Shown: positions 31,372 through 34,767 of the stretch, piece after piece
How positions within the stretch are numbered: position 1 is the first letter of the stretch
Layout of the letters: each line of letters opens with the position of its first letter
Assembly: GCA_017413105.1 (NCBI GenBank)
Contig: JAFPVA010000112.1
Location: forward strand, 1 to 34,767
Length of the DNA stretch: 34,767 nt
Direction of reading: 5' to 3'
Source: Butyrivibrio sp.
GTDB lineage: Bacteria; Bacillota; Clostridia; Lachnospirales; Lachnospiraceae
The notes under the pieces: model-generated
What the model saw: only the letters and a program-made list of their open reading frames with translations
Told to the model about the DNA's origin: nothing
Database searches by the model: none
Program-made: the position numbers and the translations under genes

Positions 31372-33238
31372 AATCGATCCCCCTTTCCATTATTTCAAGC
31401 ATAGATTCCATTTCCGCCTTCGGATAAAGCATCTCCAAACTTGCAAATATCTGTGATACTGCCGGAAGTATTCCTTCCGACATGATCTTTGAAAGCCTTG
31501 TCCGTTCCATTCCTTCCGACATTCCCCTTTTCTTCGATAAGAAAACATACTCCTGCATGAGGACATGAAATGCTGTTTTTGTATATATTTCATAACCACA
31601 TCCCATACAGCAGCCCCTATCAGAGTGACAACAGGATAATCCTGCCGCGAAACGCAGACAAAGCATTTCCTCTTGCTTTGCCGGTATTTCATCTGCACAT
31701 AGATTCTGAAGTATCCTGTGGACTGACTCCTTGGAATTGTCCACTAAAGACAGGATTTCTCCAACAGCTTTTTCCGCTTTATCCATTGATCTGTCAATAC
31801 TGCTCACAATGCCTTCTAACTGCACGGGACTGAGTCCGATCATCTTTATGATCCTTGTCTGATCAGATACTCCAAGCTTTCTATACTCATCATGACAGTA
31901 TTCATTAAGGAGCAATGCCGGTATGAATCCGAATACTCCCCTTTCAAACATCTCTCTTAAAATAAAGTCAGGCTTGTAACCGGTGAAGGATGCGTCACAC
32001 AGATATATTTCAGTAATATCCGCAAGCTCTCCTATACCGCCCTTATGGCTTCTCGCTAACGCTGCAAGCATATATCCTTTTGCACTTCCGGGCTCTACTT
32101 CTGTTGTTGCTTCTATTCCCTGAAGATATGCTTTATTGGCACGCCTTGTCATGAACCTCCGCTTCCCGGCAATCTCTGCGAAATCATCCCCGAAGAATGC
32201 TTTAATATGATTTTTCTCCGCTGAAGGGGTTATGCAGTTATCGCCCTTTTCATGATGCAAAAGTGCAAGTGCGAGCATAATCCCTATAGGTTCCTTCAAA
32301 CTCTCGGGGACAAAGAACTTTACATCAGGGATCATCGAATATCTCTCTGTTTTGTTGGGCTGTCCCATCGTCATCCCCGAAAGATAAACCCAATGTTCCG
32401 CAAAGCTAATGGCTGCTCTCCCCTTAAAGTCACCATCGGAGATCTTTCCAGCCAGCAGTGCCCTATCACAAGGCAGCTCCGGTGCCGGAAGTCTTACCAT
32501 GTCCGTACTTCTCAACCCGCAGACAAAATGCAGCGATATATACAGCCACATATCTGCATACTTCCTTTCAGCCAGAGCCTTTGCTATCAGCCCCCGGTCA
32601 TCCCATGCTTTTTCATTAAAAAGGACATATGCCATAAACGAAAAATCGCGCAGCGGATATGCGGTATTATCCCTCTCGACAAGTCTTCTGCTATGCATCT
32701 CGTATTTCCAATCAATTCTCAGCTTTCCCTTTCCCCTGAGACTTCTCATGAAATCGATCATCGTATCACAGTTAGATATGGCAAGATAATCCGAAGCATT
32801 TGCAATAATCATCTGGACCTCTTCCTCCGTATAATCCGTCAGCTCCCTGTCTATTTCCGACAGAAGATAATCAAGTATGCGGAGACCGCCCTCGCTCCCA
32901 TAATTTCCGGATTCCTTGAAATACTTCTTGAACGATACGCATGTAATAGGATAACTGTCAGAAAAGTAATTGATCAGGATATCCATTTTTTCTGCATTTG
33001 TCCTTTTGTATGCCATCAGCCAGAGGTTAAGCCTTTCCGATATTTCCGCACTGTTCAGGATATATAAATCATCCCCTGTTCCCATAAGTTTTTGTCCAAA
33101 CCAGCCATTAGCAATAAAAAAGTTCAAGAGATCATCCTTACATTTCCGCGTATCCTTGTAGAGGGATCCTATAGAGCCAGCTATGATCTCAGCTTCTTTA
33201 TAGATATAGAATCTTTCATTTTTCATAGACCTGCTCAC
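31352..33238 (-). CDS. TnpB-like recombinase, divergent active site
   Basis: At 628 residues it has the same size as Tn554 TnpB (630). An arginine in CGLRSTDMVRL (R243), basic residues in RRFMTRRANKAY (360-371), H398 and Y412 (ARSHKGGIGELADITEIYL) follow the order of tyrosine recombinase motifs. The HxxR box is not recognisable, so catalytic activity is uncertain. A C-terminal Cys cluster (CCHSDRGCCMGCGY, 536-547) probably binds zinc. It overlaps both neighbours by 20-23 bp. The identification rests on size, position and motif order. Confidence 0.75.
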   Translation of the reverse strand: MSRSMKNERFYIYKEAEIIAGSIGSLYKDTRKCKDDLLNFFIANGWFGQKLMGTGDDLYILNSAEISERLNLWLMAYKRTNAEKMDILINYFSDSYPITCVSFKKYFKESGNYGSEGGLRILDYLLSEIDRELTDYTEEEVQMIIANASDYLAISNCDTMIDFMRSLRGKGKLRIDWKYEMHSRRLVERDNTAYPLRDFSFMAYVLFNEKAWDDRGLIAKALAERKYADMWLYISLHFVCGLRSTDMVRLPAPELPCDRALLAGKISDGDFKGRAAISFAEHWVYLSGMTMGQPNKTERYSMIPDVKFFVPESLKEPIGIMLALALLHHEKGDNCITPSAEKNHIKAFFGDDFAEIAGKRRFMTRRANKAYLQGIEATTEVEPGSAKGYMLAALARSHKGGIGELADITEIYLCDASFTGYKPDFILREMFERGVFGFIPALLLNEYCHDEYRKLGVSDQTRIIKMIGLSPVQLEGIVSSIDRSMDKAEKAVGEILSLVDNSKESVHRILQNLCADEIPAKQEEMLCLRFAAGLSCCHSDRGCCMGCGYEIYTKTAFHVLMQEYVFLSKKRGMSEGMERTRLSKIMSEGILPAVSQIFASLEMLYPKAEMESMLEIMERGIDYAAANE

Positions 33239-34538
33239 CCACTTTCATAAGGAGACTGGCAAGTCTCTCATCAGCTTCCTTCAGTTCATTTACAAGATCC
33301 CCCTTATTCTGAAGGTACTCAAATGCGCTCTGCGGATTCCTGTCTCCTCTCCAGAACTGGATTCCACCTATATCCTCTTGATTGATTACCAGCTGCACGG
33401 TAAACCAGTGTCTTAATGAATGTGGTGTCAGCTGATGCTCGCATAAAAGCTGCCCATAAATCCTCATCTCCGGATCATCGCTTTCCAGTAACGTCGGTCT
33501 TAAGTGATTATTTACAAGGCTTTCAAATTTCTTCCTGTAACTGTCATACGACATCGCCATACCGTCCTCATTTATAAACATAGGACGATATTTTTCCTCG
33601 CATGGTCTGTTTGCAAGCCGTTTCATATGGAAGTCATATCCTACATAAAATGCATCAAGAAATCTCTGATAAACATGCTGTGTCCTCGGTTTTTTAATCC
33701 TGCCAACCTTAATCCCATCACTCCTGAGCGTATACACATGCCTGAGGTCGATTGATACATTCTTTACCCTACCGGCAATGGAAGTGATAATAAGGCCCTG
33801 TCCCAGAGGGCTTGATACCTGTCTTACATTCATTGCCTCACCTGCACGAAGCCCTGCAAAAGCCTGGAGACACATCGCAAACGCAATATCAGGCGCATAT
33901 ATGAAAGCCATGGGTAACAAAAGCTCAAATGCCTTTGTCGGGAGGTCCCTGAATGTATCCCTATGCTCATCTATTCCCTTTATATGAAAGTCAGGGATAC
34001 TTTTTAAAACTTTCTTTCCCCTGTCAGTTACAACTACCTGCTCCCTGTATAGCATCTGCCCCGTAAGTACAACATAGTTGCCAAACCTCTTTCTCAGAGC
34101 GTACATAAATCCTGTTACTGCACTAATACACCGTTCTACTGTATCCTTGCTACGATGGCTTCCATCGTCCTTGGGGGATAAAGCATAATCCTCAAAGAAA
34201 TCTGTCAGCATGTCCTTTGTAATATCAAAAACATGTTTGATGTTGTATGCCTCACCCATCTCTACAAGAACATAATTCAGCATCATACATATGTATGACA
34301 GTTTCTTCTTCGGATCTGCGCTTATCGGGAGAAAAGTTCTTCTGTCGTAAACCCCGGCGTACTCATGAAATCTTGTAAACTTCACGATTACATCAAATCC
34401 ATTCTTGATCACTATAAAAGACCTGGTATATGCGATCCCATCCGGGGTTTGTGCCTCATACGAGTACACAGCATATCTCATCTGCCTTTCTTCGGGTGGT
34501 CCTCCTCTCTGATACTCCTCCATTTTTACAATGTTCAT
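33216..34538 (-). CDS. Tyrosine recombinase, TnpA-like
   Basis: The 440-residue protein has the active-site set R231 (GLRAGEAMN), H373 and R376 (TPHSLRHW), and Y408 (SAFEYLQ). The second His of the family (usually GH) is W396-R397 (QFWRGDR), a common substitution in this branch. It is the first gene of the transposon operon, as tnpA is in Tn554. I chose the ATG at 34538 with TAGGAGGAATC upstream; the frame is open to 34625. It presumably cuts the element ends at the repeats 70-170 bp upstream. Confidence 0.88.
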   Translation of the reverse strand: MNIVKMEEYQRGGPPEERQMRYAVYSYEAQTPDGIAYTRSFIVIKNGFDVIVKFTRFHEYAGVYDRRTFLPISADPKKKLSYICMMLNYVLVEMGEAYNIKHVFDITKDMLTDFFEDYALSPKDDGSHRSKDTVERCISAVTGFMYALRKRFGNYVVLTGQMLYREQVVVTDRGKKVLKSIPDFHIKGIDEHRDTFRDLPTKAFELLLPMAFIYAPDIAFAMCLQAFAGLRAGEAMNVRQVSSPLGQGLIITSIAGRVKNVSIDLRHVYTLRSDGIKVGRIKKPRTQHVYQRFLDAFYVGYDFHMKRLANRPCEEKYRPMFINEDGMAMSYDSYRKKFESLVNNHLRPTLLESDDPEMRIYGQLLCEHQLTPHSLRHWFTVQLVINQEDIGGIQFWRGDRNPQSAFEYLQNKGDLVNELKEADERLASLLMKVGEQVYEK

Positions 34539-34603
34539 TTTGATTCCTCCTAATCCTATGATGTCGTCTTTACAGCAAGACGCATGGACTATCTTAACCA
34601 AAA

Positions 34604-34710
34604 ATGAACAAAATAAAATAGACAAAACCCAGGAGGTTTCACCTATCAGATCTATCAGATATTTATTGTTTATTGTTCATACCCTAAAAATGAACAAAAC
34701 GAATAAATCC
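34604..34710 (+). repeat. Right terminal repeats of the transposon
   Basis: ATGAACAAAAT at 34604-34614 and ATGAACAAAAC at 34690-34700 are direct copies, with a reverse copy TTGTTCAT at 34673-34680. AAATCC at 34705-34710 closes the end. The sites lie upstream of tnpA, so a bound recombinase could also repress its own operon. Confidence 0.6.
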
Positions 34711-34767
34711 AGTATTTTCAACGGTTTGTGGGGATGATTATTTTGTTTATTTCATTCCGGTGCCAAA
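34711..34767. other. ICE sequence outside the transposon right end
   Basis: The minus strand begins with six codons and a stop (FGTGMK then TAA at 34751-34749), which could be the end of the gene upstream of maff2, expected to be virD4 in Tn1549-like ICEs. Six codons are too few to identify it. The remaining bases to 34711 look non-coding. Confidence 0.3.

Larger units (their letters stand above)
27044..34710. mobile_element. Tn554-like transposon nested in the ICE
   Basis: Five overlapping minus-strand genes (TnpA-, TnpB-, second TnpB- and TnpC-like proteins, then a repeat zinc-finger protein) fill the interior. The left edge (minus strand, 27066-27044) and right edge (plus strand, 34686-34710) share AAAAATGAACAAAAC followed by AAATCC, in inverted orientation. 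A further AAATGAACAAAA copy lies inside each edge. This defines an element of about 7.7 kb. No target duplication is apparent, as for Tn554. The exact boundaries are inferred from the repeats and could shift by some bases. Confidence 0.7.
534..34767. mobile_element. Tn1549/CTn-like integrative conjugative element, right end outside window
   Basis: A tyrosine integrase and excisionase at one end are followed by regulators, cargo, a relaxase with MobC and a Gram-positive type IV secretion operon (VirB4, PrgI, TrbL-like, NlpC/P60, Maff2). This order is known from Tn1549/CTn-type ICEs. All genes run on the minus strand. The left boundary is uncertain: it lies somewhere between the end of the 75-bp tandem repeats (about 400) and the integrase stop at 1015, and I place it at the first putative integrase arm site. 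The VirD4 coupling protein is not seen and would be expected beyond 34767. No second attachment site is visible, so the boundary cannot be proved here. Confidence 0.85.

Noticed and set aside
32252-33067. 271-codon open frame on the plus strand
   Set aside because: It lies antisense inside the TnpB-like gene, which has a clear operon context and overlaps; the frame shows no domain.

Overview
The window is most of one integrative and conjugative element (ICE) from a low-to-mid GC Gram-positive anaerobe. I read it as a Clostridia host, probably Lachnospiraceae, because the gene content matches the Tn1549/CTn group: a Tn916-type integrase and small excisionase, MobC with a MOBP-like relaxase, an ArdC-like protein, DUF4315, DUF4366, an NlpC/P60 hydrolase, a VirB4 ATPase, PrgI, a TrbL-like channel and Maff2. 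Every gene I accept is on the minus strand. The host call is inference; no rRNA, tRNA or housekeeping gene is present.

Layout, left to right. (1) 1-1014 has no convincing gene: five copies of a 75-bp tandem repeat, then an attachment-region candidate with two clusters of a TGYTGTCA motif and a strong dyad. (2) 1015-6449 is the recombination and regulation block: integrase, excisionase, a sigma-like helix-turn-helix protein, three XRE repressors, two unknown proteins and a Nudix hydrolase. (3) 6512-14114 is a cargo block built around a type II restriction-modification system: an m5C methyltransferase, two HNH nucleases and a Vsr mismatch nuclease, plus two unknown proteins and a GIY-YIG nuclease-like protein. 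(4) 14276-17894 carries an MT-A70 methyltransferase, a run of four consecutive dyads that may be oriT, the relaxase, MobC, an XRE-type protein and a stand-alone topoisomerase III C-terminal domain. (5) 17900-27027 is the conjugation operon, tightly packed with 1-26 bp overlaps.

(6) About 27044-34710 is a second mobile element nested in the ICE: a Tn554-like transposon with three tyrosine-recombinase-family genes, a TnpC-like coiled-coil protein and a 580-residue protein made of eight 70-residue zinc-finger repeats. All five overlap in one operon. Its outer edges carry the same 15-bp sequence in inverted orientation. It sits just upstream of maff2, where related ICEs usually have virD4, and separates maff2 from whatever lies beyond the right edge. 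The repeat-array gene, coupled to the recombinases, is the most unusual thing here.

Limits: the right end of the ICE and its attachment site are outside the window. No database or structure search was possible; family calls come from motifs and order.
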